Below, piece by piece: positions 16,999 to 27,712 of a stretch of 64,000 nt of DNA (positions are counted from its first letter, which is position 1; every line of letters begins with the position of its first letter). The stretch spans positions 648,676 through 712,675 of the forward strand of contig NZ_HE978585.1 of the NCBI RefSeq assembly GCF_000311985.1, given 5' to 3'. A program made the translations under genes and the position numbers. This stretch comes from Kallipyga massiliensis ph2 (GTDB lineage: Bacteria; Bacillota; Clostridia; Tissierellales; Peptoniphilaceae). The notes below the pieces were generated by a model that was given only the letters and a program-made list of their open reading frames with translations, did not search any database and was not told the DNA's origin.

Positions 16999-19056
16999 AT
17001 GAAAAAATATGACAGCAAGAATATCCGCAACTTAGCCCTGGTTGGGCACAGTGGTTCCGGAAAGACGACCCTTTCGGAATCCCTGCTCTACTTATCCAAG
17101 GCCGTGGCTCGTCCCGGAAAGGTGGAGGACGGAAATACGGTCTCTGACTGGGATAAGGAAGAGATTGCCCGACAGATTTCCATCTCCCTGAGCGTCCTGC
17201 CGGTGGAGTGGAAGGAGACCAAGATCAACCTCCTGGATGCGCCCGGCTACTTCGACTTTGCCGGCCAGGTCCTGACCGCCCTCCGGGCATCCGAGTCCGC
17301 CCTCATGGTCATCGATGCATCGGCGGGGATCGAAGTCGGATCGGAAATCTACTGGAATTACATGGAGAAGATTGGTCTTCCTCGGATCATCTTCCTGAAT
17401 AAGATGGACAAGCCCAATGTGGACTTCAACACAAGGATCCATGAGCTCCACCAGGAATTCGGCAAGAAGGTCCTTCCCCTGACCCTGACCCTGGGCATGG
17501 GAGAAGATTTCGAGGGCATCATCGATATCATGGAGATGAAGGCCTATAAATACAACAACTTCAAGGTTGAGGAAGTGGAAATCCCTGAGATCCGGGTGGA
17601 GGAAGCCAAGGCGGCCTTCAATGAGATCGTCGAAGTGATTGCTATGACCGATGACGAACTGATGGAAAAATATTTCTCCGGCGAGGAGTTCACTGAAGAT
17701 GAGGTCCGTCGGGGCCTGTCGGCAGCCATCCTCAACGGGTCAGCTGTTCCCCTGATTGCCGGATCTGCTACCATGGGTGCCGGGCTGGACCTCCTCCTGG
17801 ACGCCGTCAAGAAGTATATGCCGGCCCCCAACTCCCCGGGCGTCAACCTGGGCTTCCGTCCTGAAGAGGGCGACCTGCCTGAAGTGGACAAGAACGGCCC
17901 CTTGAGCGCGGTCATCTTCAAAACCACGGTCGACCCCTATGTTGGAAAGATTTCCTATGTCAAAGTTGTTTCCGGAAGCCTGAAGAAGGGCGACATCTAT
18001 AACGCCTCCAAGGATTCCTCAGAACGGCCCTCCGGCATCTTCTTCATGAGGGGCAAGACCCAGGAAGATACGGATGAAATCGTGGCTGGAGACATCGGCG
18101 CCTTCGCCAAGCTGGACAAGACCGAGACAGGGGACACCATCTCCGATAAGGACCATGTCGTCCGCTATAAGGGCCTTAAGCTCCCGGCCTCCAACCTCAC
18201 CTTCGCCATCCAGGCCGACTCCAAGAACGACGAAGACAAGCTGACGCCTTCTCTGAACAAGCTGTCCGAAGAAGACGGCACCTTCCAGCTGGACCGCAAT
18301 GCCGACACCAAGCAGCTCCTGATCCGGGGCCTGGGCAACGTCCAATTGGAGGCCATGATCAACAAACTCAAGACCAACTACGGGGTCAATGTCCACCGGG
18401 TTCCCCTGGTGATTCCCTATAAAGAGACCATCCGGAAGACCTCCGAGGTCCAGGGCCGCCACAAGAAGCAATCCGGCGGTGCCGGCCAGTTCGGTGACGT
18501 CTGGATCCGTTTCGAGCCCATTGATGAGGGCTTCGAGTTCGATGAAGAAGTCTTCGGCGGAGCCGTTCCCAAGAACTTCTTCCCGGCCGTTGAGAAAGGC
18601 TTGGAGGAATCCCTCTCCTCCGGTCCCTTAGCCGGCTACCCCGTGACCGGCATCAAGGCCGTCCTCTATGACGGGTCCTACCACCCCGTAGACTCCAACG
18701 AAATGGCCTTCAAGACCGCCGCCCACATCGCCTTCAAGAAGGGGGTGTCTGAGGCCAGCCCGGTCCTGCTCGAACCGGTCATGACCCTCCAGGTCACTAT
18801 CCCCGACGCCTACATGGGCGACATCATGGGCGACATGAACAAGAGACGGGGCCGGATCCTCGGCATGGAGCAGGATGAGGACGGCAACCAGATCGTCAAC
18901 GCCGAAGCCCCCTTCGCCGAGCTGACCGAATACGCCATCGACCTCCGGTCCATGACCCAGGGCCGCGGGTCCTTTACCATGGACTTCAAGACCTATGAGG
19001 AAGTCCCCCACGAAATCGCAGAAAAAGTGATTGAAGAAGCCAATGTCGAGGAATAG
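16999..19056 (+). CDS. Elongation factor G-like translational GTPase (EF-G paralogue)
   Basis: 685 residues from ATG 16999 (AGGAGG 5 nt upstream). GTPase domain: P-loop GHSGSGKT (16-23), G3 DAPGYFDF (canonical EF-G has DTPGH) and G4 NKMD. Domains II-V follow, with the domain IV YDGSYHPVDSNEMAFKTAA loop and the C-terminal GDMNKRRGRILGME. It belongs to the EF-G-like group in Firmicutes that accompanies a genuine fusA elsewhere. The altered P-loop and G3 argue against the housekeeping factor. Its cellular role is unknown. It is monocistronic, with its own promoter and terminator. Confidence 0.88.
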   Translation: MKKYDSKNIRNLALVGHSGSGKTTLSESLLYLSKAVARPGKVEDGNTVSDWDKEEIARQISISLSVLPVEWKETKINLLDAPGYFDFAGQVLTALRASESALMVIDASAGIEVGSEIYWNYMEKIGLPRIIFLNKMDKPNVDFNTRIHELHQEFGKKVLPLTLTLGMGEDFEGIIDIMEMKAYKYNNFKVEEVEIPEIRVEEAKAAFNEIVEVIAMTDDELMEKYFSGEEFTEDEVRRGLSAAILNGSAVPLIAGSATMGAGLDLLLDAVKKYMPAPNSPGVNLGFRPEEGDLPEVDKNGPLSAVIFKTTVDPYVGKISYVKVVSGSLKKGDIYNASKDSSERPSGIFFMRGKTQEDTDEIVAGDIGAFAKLDKTETGDTISDKDHVVRYKGLKLPASNLTFAIQADSKNDEDKLTPSLNKLSEEDGTFQLDRNADTKQLLIRGLGNVQLEAMINKLKTNYGVNVHRVPLVIPYKETIRKTSEVQGRHKKQSGGAGQFGDVWIRFEPIDEGFEFDEEVFGGAVPKNFFPAVEKGLEESLSSGPLAGYPVTGIKAVLYDGSYHPVDSNEMAFKTAAHIAFKKGVSEASPVLLEPVMTLQVTIPDAYMGDIMGDMNKRRGRILGMEQDEDGNQIVNAEAPFAELTEYAIDLRSMTQGRGSFTMDFKTYEEVPHEIAEKVIEEANVEE

Positions 19057-19106
19057 GCCAAATCGAAGCCTAGCCCGGCGTAAAGGATTGGCATAATAAG
19101 AAATCG

Positions 19107-19163
19107 AAAAATCCCTGGAAGCGGCCGGGCCCGATGCGGGTCCCGGTCCGAAAGGGATTTTTT
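19107..19163 (+). terminator. Terminator after the EF-G-like gene
   Basis: AAAATCCCT / AGGGATTTT outer arms enclose a GC-rich inner stem, ending in a T-run. It lies 30 nt before the aspA start. Confidence 0.8.
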
Positions 19164-19190
19164 CCCTGTAAAGAAAAGATGGAGGAAACG

Positions 19191-20619
<1,429 letters not shown>

Positions 20620-20627
<8 letters not shown>

Positions 20628-21987
20628 ATTCCGCCGAGAACATGATTCCATGGGGGAGGTCATGGTCCCCGCCGACAAGTATTGGGGAGCCCAGACCGAG
20701 CGGTCCCTGGAAAACTTCCCCCAAAATACCGACCGGATGCCCATGGACCAGATCCGGGCCATCGCCCTGGTGAAGAAGGCTGCTGCCATGGTCAACGACC
20801 GGGCGGGTCGGCTCCCCCAAGGGGCCATGGAGGCCATTTGCCGGGCAGCCGATGAGGTCATGGAAGGGAAGCTGGACGACCACTTCCCCCTGACCGTCTG
20901 GCAGACCGGGTCCGGAACCCAGACCAACATGAACGTCAACGAAGTCCTGGCCCACCGGGGGAATGAGATCCTGGGACAGGACCTCCTCCACCCCAACGAC
21001 CACATCAATAAGTCCCAGTCCTCCAACGACGTCTTTCCCACTGCCATCCACATCGCCCTCTACCGAAAGGGGAGTGAGGACCTCATCCCGGCCCTGGACC
21101 GGCTCATCGACGCCCTGGACAAGAAGGCCCGGGCCTATGAGGACCTGGTCAAGTGCGGTCGGACCCACCTCCAGGATGCCACCCCGGTCACCCTGGGTCA
21201 GGAGCTTTCGGCCTATGTGGCCTCCCTCCAGGTCAACCGGGAGGCCCTGGATGGGGCCCTGGACGGCCTCCGCCCCCTCCCCATCGGGGGAACCGCTGTG
21301 GGGACCGGGCTCAACGCCTTCGAGGGCTTCGACCGGGCCATGGTCGAGACCATCAAGGACCTGACCGGCTTGGACTTCACCGTCATGGATAACAAGTTCC
21401 ACGGGCTCTCTTCCAAAACCGAAGTCACCCGCCTCTCCTCGGCCATGAAAAACCTGGCCATGGACCTCTACAAGATGGCGGCCGACCTCCGCTTCCTCTC
21501 CTCAGGTCCCCGCTGCGGGATCGGGGAGGTCCGGATTCCGGCCAATGAGCCCGGGTCCTCCATCATGCCGGGCAAGGTCAACCCCACCCAGGTGGAATCC
21601 CTGACCATGATCGCCATCCAAGTCCTGGCCGGCGACCTGGCCATCTCCTTCGGACAGAGTCAGGGACAGTGCCAGCTCAACGCTTACATGCCCTTAATCA
21701 TCTACAACGGCCTCCATTCCATGGACCTTTTGGCCAAGGGAATGACGGGCTTCCGGACCAAGCTGGTGGAAGGCCTGGAGGCCAACCCCGACAAGATCCG
21801 GGACAACATGGAGGCCTCTCTGATGTTGGTGACCGCCCTCTCGCCCTCCCTGGGCTATGAGAAGGCGGCGGAAATCGCCCACCATGCCTATGCGAATAAC
21901 CTGACCCTAAAAGAAGCCGCCCGGGAAGTGGCCGGCCTCAGCGAGGAAGAATTCGACCGGGCCGTAGACCCCGGGAAGATGGTCTGA
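20620..21987 (+). CDS. fumC: Class II fumarate hydratase
   Basis: 455 residues starting at TTG 20620, which overlaps the aspA end by 8 nt and has AAGGAGG at the right distance. Motifs: MGEVMVPADKYWGAQTERS, TGSGTQTNMNVNEV, HPNDHINKSQSSNDVFPT, GSSIMPGKVNPTQ. Oxygen-stable, Fe-S-free fumarase converting fumarate to malate. The overlap with aspA implies coupled translation and a shared route. Confidence 0.95.
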
Positions 21988-22012
21988 ACGACCCTAAAAG
22001 AAAGGAATACTC

Positions 22013-23200
22013 ATGAAGGATGTTTTTGAAAAAGCCCTTGCCCTCCATAAGGAACTCAAGGGGAAACTGAATGTGGAACTCAAGGCCCCCCTGGAAAGCA
22101 AGGAGGACCTCTCCCTGGTCTATTCGCCCGGAGTTGCCGAACCCTGCCGGGCCATCGCAGACGACAAGGAAGCCGTCTATGACTACACCTGGAAGGGGAA
22201 TTCCGTTGCCGTCATCTCCGACGGATCCGCTGTCCTGGGCCTGGGCAACATCGGCCCCGAAGCCGCCCTCCCGGTCATGGAAGGCAAGTGCTGTCTCTTC
22301 AAGCGCTTCGGCGAAGTCAACGCCATCCCCCTGGTCCTGGACACCCAGGACACCGATGAAATCATCAAGACCGTCAAACTCCTGGCCCCCGGCCTGGGCG
22401 GGATCAACCTGGAGGACATCTCCTCCCCTCGCTGCATCGAGATTGAAACCCGTCTGAAAGAAGAGCTGGACATCCCCGTTTTCCACGACGACCAGCATGG
22501 GACCACCATCGTGGTCATCGCCGGCCTCATCAACGCCCTCACCCTGGTAGGGAAGAAGTGGGAGGACCTGACCGTGGTTATGTCCGGCCTGGGTGCCGCC
22601 GGCTCCTCCATCCTCCGCATGCTCAACAAGCTGGGCGTGGCCAACATCTACGGTTTCCGGTCCACCGGCATCCTCAATCGGAAGGATAAGGACTCCTACA
22701 CCAACCCCTTATATAAGGAGCTGGCCGAAGAAACCAACAAGGACGCCGAAGACCTGACTCTGGAAGAGGCTATGGCTAAGGCCGACGTTTTCATCGGCGT
22801 ATCCGTCCCCAACAAGATCACGGCCGATATGGTCCGGTCCATGAAGAAGGACCCCATCATCTTCGCCCTGGCCAACCCCGATCCCGAAATCGACTACGAC
22901 GTCGCTAAAGAAGCCGGCGCACGGGTCGTGGGGACCGGCCGGTCGGACTATCCCAACCAGGTCAATAACGTCCTGGCCTTCCCCGGCCTCTTTAAGGGCG
23001 CTCTCTCCGTCCATTCCTCCGCCATTTCCGAGGAAATGAAGTTGGCCGCCGCCCAAGCCATCGCCGACATCATTCCCGATGAGGAGATCCGAGAAGATTA
23101 CGTCATCCCCTCTCCCTTCGACCCCAAGGTCCCTGATGCCGTCGCCAAGGCCGTCGCCCAGGTCGCCATCGACCAGGGCCTGGCCCGGAAGAAGAACTAG
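22013..23200 (+). CDS. Malic enzyme (malate dehydrogenase, oxaloacetate-decarboxylating)
   Basis: 395 residues. The short bacterial form lacks the phosphotransacetylase domain. Catalytic region: LVYSPGVAEPC, then KGNSVAVISDGSAVLGLGNIG and the metal-binding FHDDQHGT. NAD(P) fold: VMSGLGAAGSS, with SVPNK and FALANPDPEI. It decarboxylates malate to pyruvate, producing reduced nicotinamide. Cofactor preference is not decided here. It sits 25 nt after fumC and closes the aspartate operon. Confidence 0.93.
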   Translation: MKDVFEKALALHKELKGKLNVELKAPLESKEDLSLVYSPGVAEPCRAIADDKEAVYDYTWKGNSVAVISDGSAVLGLGNIGPEAALPVMEGKCCLFKRFGEVNAIPLVLDTQDTDEIIKTVKLLAPGLGGINLEDISSPRCIEIETRLKEELDIPVFHDDQHGTTIVVIAGLINALTLVGKKWEDLTVVMSGLGAAGSSILRMLNKLGVANIYGFRSTGILNRKDKDSYTNPLYKELAEETNKDAEDLTLEEAMAKADVFIGVSVPNKITADMVRSMKKDPIIFALANPDPEIDYDVAKEAGARVVGTGRSDYPNQVNNVLAFPGLFKGALSVHSSAISEEMKLAAAQAIADIIPDEEIREDYVIPSPFDPKVPDAVAKAVAQVAIDQGLARKKN

Positions 23201-23209
23201 GGCAGAAAA

Positions 23210-23247
23210 AAAGAGAGAAGTGCAAATTCTGACTTCTCTCTTTTTTT
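23210..23247 (+). terminator. Terminator of the aspA-fumC-malic enzyme operon
   Basis: AGAGAGAAGT / ACTTCTCTCT stem with a ten-nucleotide loop and T7. Confidence 0.9.
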
Positions 23248-23261
23248 GTGTGCCGGGGGCG

Positions 23262-23600
23262 GGATCATGAGGTTTGTCAGGGTAGCGCTACCCTGGCTGG
23301 GGCTTATTTTTGCAGTTTGCCAGGGCCGGCCAACCCTGGCTGGGGCTTATTTTCGCGGTATACCAGGGCCGGCCAACCCTGGCTGGGGCTCATTTTCGCG
23401 GTTTGCCAGGGAAGCCCGGACCCTGGCTGGAGCTCATGTTCGCGGTTTGCCAGGGCCGGCCTACCCTGGCTGGGGCTCATTTTTGTTGTTTACCAGGGCC
23501 GGCCTACCCTGGCTGGAGCTCATTTTTGTTGTTTACCAGGGGAGCCCGCCCCTGGCCGGGCCCCGATTTCGTCATTTCCCAGGGAAGCTCCGGCCCAGCC
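23262..23600 (+). repeat. Hairpin repeat array B (43-bp period, 8 units)
   Basis: The (T/C)CAGGG starts lie at 23277, 23320, 23363, 23406, 23450, 23493, 23536 and 23579 (spacing 43, once 44). Each unit holds CCAGGGCCGGCC..CCCTGG, an imperfect palindrome, then TGGGGCTCATTTT and a GTTTG spacer. The leader GGATCATGAGGTTT at ~23263 recurs at ~30783 before array C. The array separates the malic enzyme terminator from the convergent dCMP deaminase gene. Confidence 0.9.
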
Positions 23601-23614
23601 CCGCCCCGCTCTTC

Positions 23615-24037
23615 CTACAACTGCTTGACGGGGATGTGGTTCCGCTCAAAGAGGGTCAGGGCGTAGTCGTCGATCCGGTAGCCCTCATGGTAGTAGACCG
23701 CCACGATCCCGGCTTGGATGAGGGCCTTGGTGCAATTGAGACAGGGGAAGTGGGTGACATAGCAGGTCGTTCCCTTGACGGTGATGCCTTCCTTGGCGCA
23801 GTAGAGGAGGGCGTTCATCTCGGCATGGATGGTGGCGATGCAGTGGCCATCCCTCATGGTGTGGCCCACTTCGTCGCAGTGAGGGTTGCCCGACAGGGCC
23901 CCGTTGTAGCCGGTGGATACGATCCGGTGGTCAGGGTTGACCAGGACGCAGCCCACATAAGCCCGGTCGCAGGTCCCTCTCTGGGCCACCCCCTGGGCCA
24001 GCTCCATAAAATATTCATCCCAAGATTTTCTTGCCAT
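23615..24037 (-). CDS. dCMP deaminase (ComE/ComEB family)
   Basis: 140 residues from ATG 24037, preceded by GGGAGG. Upstream extension to 24130 lacks a site. Zinc and catalytic motifs: HAEMNALLYC (His and Glu) and HFPCLNCTKAL (two Cys). It deaminates dCMP to dUMP in the thymidylate route. DHFR, also in this pathway, lies 3 kb away. A divergent helicase gene starts 149 bp from its start. Confidence 0.92.
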   Translation of the reverse strand: MARKSWDEYFMELAQGVAQRGTCDRAYVGCVLVNPDHRIVSTGYNGALSGNPHCDEVGHTMRDGHCIATIHAEMNALLYCAKEGITVKGTTCYVTHFPCLNCTKALIQAGIVAVYYHEGYRIDDYALTLFERNHIPVKQL

Positions 24038-24070
24038 CTCATTACCTCCCTTTTTCTCCCATATTATCTC

Positions 24071-24093
24071 ATTGGGTCCCAAATGGACCCAAT
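24071..24093. promoter_or_regulatory. Palindrome in the divergent promoter region, possible operator
   Basis: ATTGGGTCC-CAAAT-GGACCCAAT is a perfect 9-bp inverted repeat with a 5-bp centre. It lies between the divergent dCMP deaminase and helicase-nuclease genes. No T-run follows, so a terminator is unlikely. The binding protein is unknown. Confidence 0.5.
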
Positions 24094-24186
24094 TTGTCCC
24101 ATTTCCTCCCACAAGCCTCCTCCTATCCACTAAAATTGAAGGAGGATCTGCTTTATTTTACCAGAAAGAAGGAGGGGAGGACCGCC

Positions 24187-27093
24187 ATGTTTCCCTACAA
24201 CGACCAACAATGGGAAGCCATCCGGACAACGGAGGGGCCGGTATTAATCATCGCCGGGCCGGGGACGGGAAAGACCCGGACGATGGTGGGACGGGTCCGG
24301 TACATTTTGGAACAAGGATTAGCCCGGCCGGAAGAAATCATGGTGACCACCTTCACCCGGAAGGCCAAGGCGGAGGTCCTGACCCGGCTGGGCCGGGAGG
24401 GGGACCCGGAGGAACAGGCCGGTCCTGCCGGGAGCCTGGCCGCCCTGGCCGGCCAGGTCAATGTGGGCAACTTCCACCAGATCGGCCAGTCCATCATCGA
24501 AGAAAACATCGACAAGACCGCCTACCTCCCCGGCTTTCGGCGGGTGGATGAGGTCGCTATCGCCTACCTGGTCGACCGGTCCTGGCCCGCCCTGACGGGC
24601 CTAAGTCCGGAAGGAGAGACAGTCCGGGAGGACCTGGCTGCCGCCATGGCCCTCCTCTTTCCCCGCCACAAGCCCCGGGACCCCCGGACCCTGTCCTACC
24701 GGAAGAAGGACTACCTCCGGCTCATGGACCGGGTTCGTGAGGGATTCGCCGACCTCTCCGTCGACTGCTCCGAGACCCGGGCCGCCCGCCTTCTCCTGGA
24801 CCGCTTCCGGGCCATGCTCCGCCACTACAATGTCATGGACCACTCCGAAGTCCTCTACCAGACCATGGAGCTTTTGGAAGACCCCGAGGTCCTGTCCCAT
24901 GTCCAGACCCGGGCCAAATACCTCATGGTGGATGAGTACCAGGACACCAACCCTGTCCAGGAGGCCATCCTTTCCCGGCTGGCCCGGAAGACCGGTAACC
25001 TCTGCGTGGTGGGGGATGACGACCAGTCCCTCTACCGCTTCCGGGGGGCGACCGTGGAAAACCTTCTGGCCTTTCCCCGCCGCTATCCCGGGAGCCGGAC
25101 CCTCTATTTGACCACCAACTATAGGTCCGGTCGGCGGATTATGGCCACCGCCGGCGCCTTCATCGACCGTCCCTTTGGGACTGAACGGGACCGGGCTATC
25201 CAGGCTAACCGCTTCCCCAAGGCCATGACCGTCCTCCCGGACAGGCCGGAGGGAGGCGTCTACAAATGGATCGAGGAGGACCCCGACCAATGGGCCCACG
25301 TCCTGGTCCGTCTGGTCAAAGAAGCCCACGGCAAGGGCCTGGCCTATCGGGATATGGCCATCCTCTCCCACTCCGTCAACCCCGGCTATAACCCCTCCAT
25401 CCGCCGGGTCCTCCGAGCCATGGAGGCGGAGGGGATCCCCTGCCAATCCTCCAAGACAGAGAGCCTGGCCGGGGTAAGCCTTGTTCGCCGTCTGGCCGCC
25501 TGCCTCCTGGTCACCCTCCTGACCGAAGGAGGGAAGTCAGCCGGAGGGCGGGCCGCCGACCTCATGGCCCAAAATCCGGCTCGGACCCTTGTCGAAAGCC
25601 TCCCCCGGAAGGGGAGGGCGGAGAGGGAAGAGATCTATCGGGCCTGGGACAGCTTTTGGAAAGAAGGGAAGACGACCCGGCTGGGGGAGGTCGCCCTGTC
25701 TTTCTTGGGGGCTCCTCCCTTTGAAGGGGCCCTGGCCAAAGCCCTGGATGGTCGAGATAAGGACAAGGATCCCGCTCTAGCCCTGGCCGCTTTCTTGACC
25801 TACCTGGATGAGCTGTCCGGCCTGGCCCAAAGGCCGGAGATCAGCCAGGGGACCCGGGGGAAGGCCGCCCTCCTTTTCTTTGACCACTGGACCAAGCTCC
25901 AACAAGGCCATTTGGACTATATTGACCCCGACCAAAGGGAGGTGGAGGATGCCGTCCAGGTCATGACCATCCACCAGTCCAAGGGCCTGGAATTTTCCCT
26001 GGTCATCCTGGAGGAAGGCCGGGAGAAGTACACTTTCCGGAGACCTTCCCAGGGGGAGGACCTCCTTCCGGCTAACCCCCTCCTGGGCCACCAGCCCGCT
26101 CCCGACCTGGCCCAGGACCTGGATACCGTCCGCCAATACTATACCGCCATGACCCGGGCCAAGGACCTCCTAGTCCTAACGGCCGGCCCGGACGAAAGCC
26201 AGGGACCCCGAGGCCCCAGGGCCCTTTGGCCCCCCTTCCTCCGCCTCAACATGAGTCTATCTCCTTTGGAGATGGAGGAGGCCCTGGCCCATATCGCCCC
26301 CTCGGGAGAAAGAGGGGAGGGGGTCCAGGAAAGCTACGCCTACACCTCCGACCTGGCCCTCTACCGGACCTGCCCCCGGTCCTACTTCTTCTTCCGGGTC
26401 CTGGGATTCCCGCCTCATAAGAGCCAGGCTATGGCGGAGGGGACCCTCCTCCACCGGGTCCTGGAGGCCGTCAACCGGAAGGGGGGCCGGGTTTCCTCTG
26501 AGGACCTGGACAAGATTCTGGCTTCTGTGTCTGGTGGGTTGGCCGCCGGGGGAGAAGGCATCACCCCGGAAAGCCTCGACCAAGCCAGGGACCGGATCCT
26601 GGCCTACATGAGCCGGGAAAAGGACCGGGTATTGCCTCGGCTTCTTTGGGCCGAAAAGGACCTGGCCCTCTCCATGGGAAACTACCGCCTCTTCGGGAGC
26701 CTGGACCTGGTCCTGGAGGATGGGACCTTGATTGACTTCAAAGCCCACGTCCCTGAAAAGTCCGACCTTCTCGAGACCTATATCCACCAGCTGGCCGTCT
26801 ACCGGATCCTCCTGGATGCCCATTGGCCGGGTCCGGCCGCCAGGGAAAAGGGGGAGAACTTCCTCTATGACCTGTCGGCGGCCCGGGAAAAAGAAAGCCT
26901 CCGGGCCTTCCCCTTGGATGAGGAAGACCTGGAGGCTTGGAAAGGGACCATGGACCGGTTGGTGGCGGAGATTCAGGCGGGTGAATTCGGGGCTATAGCC
27001 CGGGATCGGGAAGCCTGCCGGACCTGCTCCATGGCCCATTTCTGTTACAAGATGAGGACCATAGGGGAGTGGACGCCTACTTGTCCGGAGTAA
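24187..27093 (+). CDS. UvrD/PcrA-type DNA helicase fused to an Fe-S PD-(D/E)XK nuclease
   Basis: 968 residues from ATG 24187. Superfamily 1 helicase motifs in order: AGPGTGKT (23-30), MVDEYQDTNPVQ (~250), VVGDDDQSLYRFRGA, TTNYRS, VMTIHQSKGLEFSLVIL and YYTAMTRAKDLLVLT. After ~720 comes a RecB/AddB-like nuclease: TCPRSYFFF, GTLLHRVLE, DLVLEDGTLIDFKAH (catalytic D..D.K) and HQLAVYR. One Cys at ~728 and three at ~941-950 (CRTCSMAHFC) match the four-Cys [4Fe-4S] clamp of AddB/Cas4 nucleases. A role in DNA end processing or repair is likely. Its end overlaps the convergent DHFR gene by 17 nt. Confidence 0.87.
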   Translation: MFPYNDQQWEAIRTTEGPVLIIAGPGTGKTRTMVGRVRYILEQGLARPEEIMVTTFTRKAKAEVLTRLGREGDPEEQAGPAGSLAALAGQVNVGNFHQIGQSIIEENIDKTAYLPGFRRVDEVAIAYLVDRSWPALTGLSPEGETVREDLAAAMALLFPRHKPRDPRTLSYRKKDYLRLMDRVREGFADLSVDCSETRAARLLLDRFRAMLRHYNVMDHSEVLYQTMELLEDPEVLSHVQTRAKYLMVDEYQDTNPVQEAILSRLARKTGNLCVVGDDDQSLYRFRGATVENLLAFPRRYPGSRTLYLTTNYRSGRRIMATAGAFIDRPFGTERDRAIQANRFPKAMTVLPDRPEGGVYKWIEEDPDQWAHVLVRLVKEAHGKGLAYRDMAILSHSVNPGYNPSIRRVLRAMEAEGIPCQSSKTESLAGVSLVRRLAACLLVTLLTEGGKSAGGRAADLMAQNPARTLVESLPRKGRAEREEIYRAWDSFWKEGKTTRLGEVALSFLGAPPFEGALAKALDGRDKDKDPALALAAFLTYLDELSGLAQRPEISQGTRGKAALLFFDHWTKLQQGHLDYIDPDQREVEDAVQVMTIHQSKGLEFSLVILEEGREKYTFRRPSQGEDLLPANPLLGHQPAPDLAQDLDTVRQYYTAMTRAKDLLVLTAGPDESQGPRGPRALWPPFLRLNMSLSPLEMEEALAHIAPSGERGEGVQESYAYTSDLALYRTCPRSYFFFRVLGFPPHKSQAMAEGTLLHRVLEAVNRKGGRVSSEDLDKILASVSGGLAAGGEGITPESLDQARDRILAYMSREKDRVLPRLLWAEKDLALSMGNYRLFGSLDLVLEDGTLIDFKAHVPEKSDLLETYIHQLAVYRILLDAHWPGPAAREKGENFLYDLSAAREKESLRAFPLDEEDLEAWKGTMDRLVAEIQAGEFGAIARDREACRTCSMAHFCYKMRTIGEWTPTCPE

Positions 27094-27592
27094 TCCGCTT
27101 GTACTTCTGGTAGGTGAAGGTATATTCCCCGTCAGACATGGGTTCGGACTCATCGGTCAGGACCCATTCGGGATCCTCGCGGAGGTTGGGGATCCAGACA
27201 TCCGCCTTGTCAAAGGCATGGTGGATCATGGAAATATCCGCCTCATCGGCCAGGTCCCAAAGGGCTTCGACCAGCTGGCCCCCGCCTGCTAAAAAGACTT
27301 TTTTTGTCCCGTCGGGGTTGAGGTCCCGGATGGCCTTCATGAGCCCCTCCCGGTCGTGGACCAAGGTCATCCCCTTCTGGGGCGGGAGGTCCTGGCGGGA
27401 CAGGACGATATTGTCCCGGTTGGGGAGGGGGCGGCCTCCCGGGAAGGACTCCAGGGTCTTCCGGCCACAGACGATGATGTTCCCGGTCGTGACCTCCTTG
27501 AAGCGTTTTTGGTCCCGGCTGATGTGGTGGACCATGTCATTTTGGTAGCCGATGGCGAAGTTCTCATCCACGATAAAGATCAAGATCATCAT
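27077..27592 (-). CDS. folA: Dihydrofolate reductase
   Basis: 171 residues from ATG 27592 (second ATG at 27589), preceded by GGGGGAGGA. DHFR landmarks: ENFAIGYQNDMVHHISRDQKRFKEVT (substrate Asp replaced in the motif by an ISRDQ arrangement), NIIVCGRKTLESFPGGRPLPNR, NIVLSR, and VFLAGGGQLVEAL, which binds NADPH. It reduces dihydrofolate. No thymidylate synthase is adjacent. Confidence 0.93.
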   Translation of the reverse strand: MMILIFIVDENFAIGYQNDMVHHISRDQKRFKEVTTGNIIVCGRKTLESFPGGRPLPNRDNIVLSRQDLPPQKGMTLVHDREGLMKAIRDLNPDGTKKVFLAGGGQLVEALWDLADEADISMIHHAFDKADVWIPNLREDPEWVLTDESEPMSDGEYTFTYQKYKRITPDK

Positions 27593-27712
27593 TCCTCCTC
27601 CCCCTTTCTTCATGGGGCAATCATGGTAAAATGGTGGAAACAAAAATCATACACGGTGGTATATCCATTTTACGCAACCGGTCGCTTTTGAACAAGTTGG
27701 GAGGGTGTTTTC

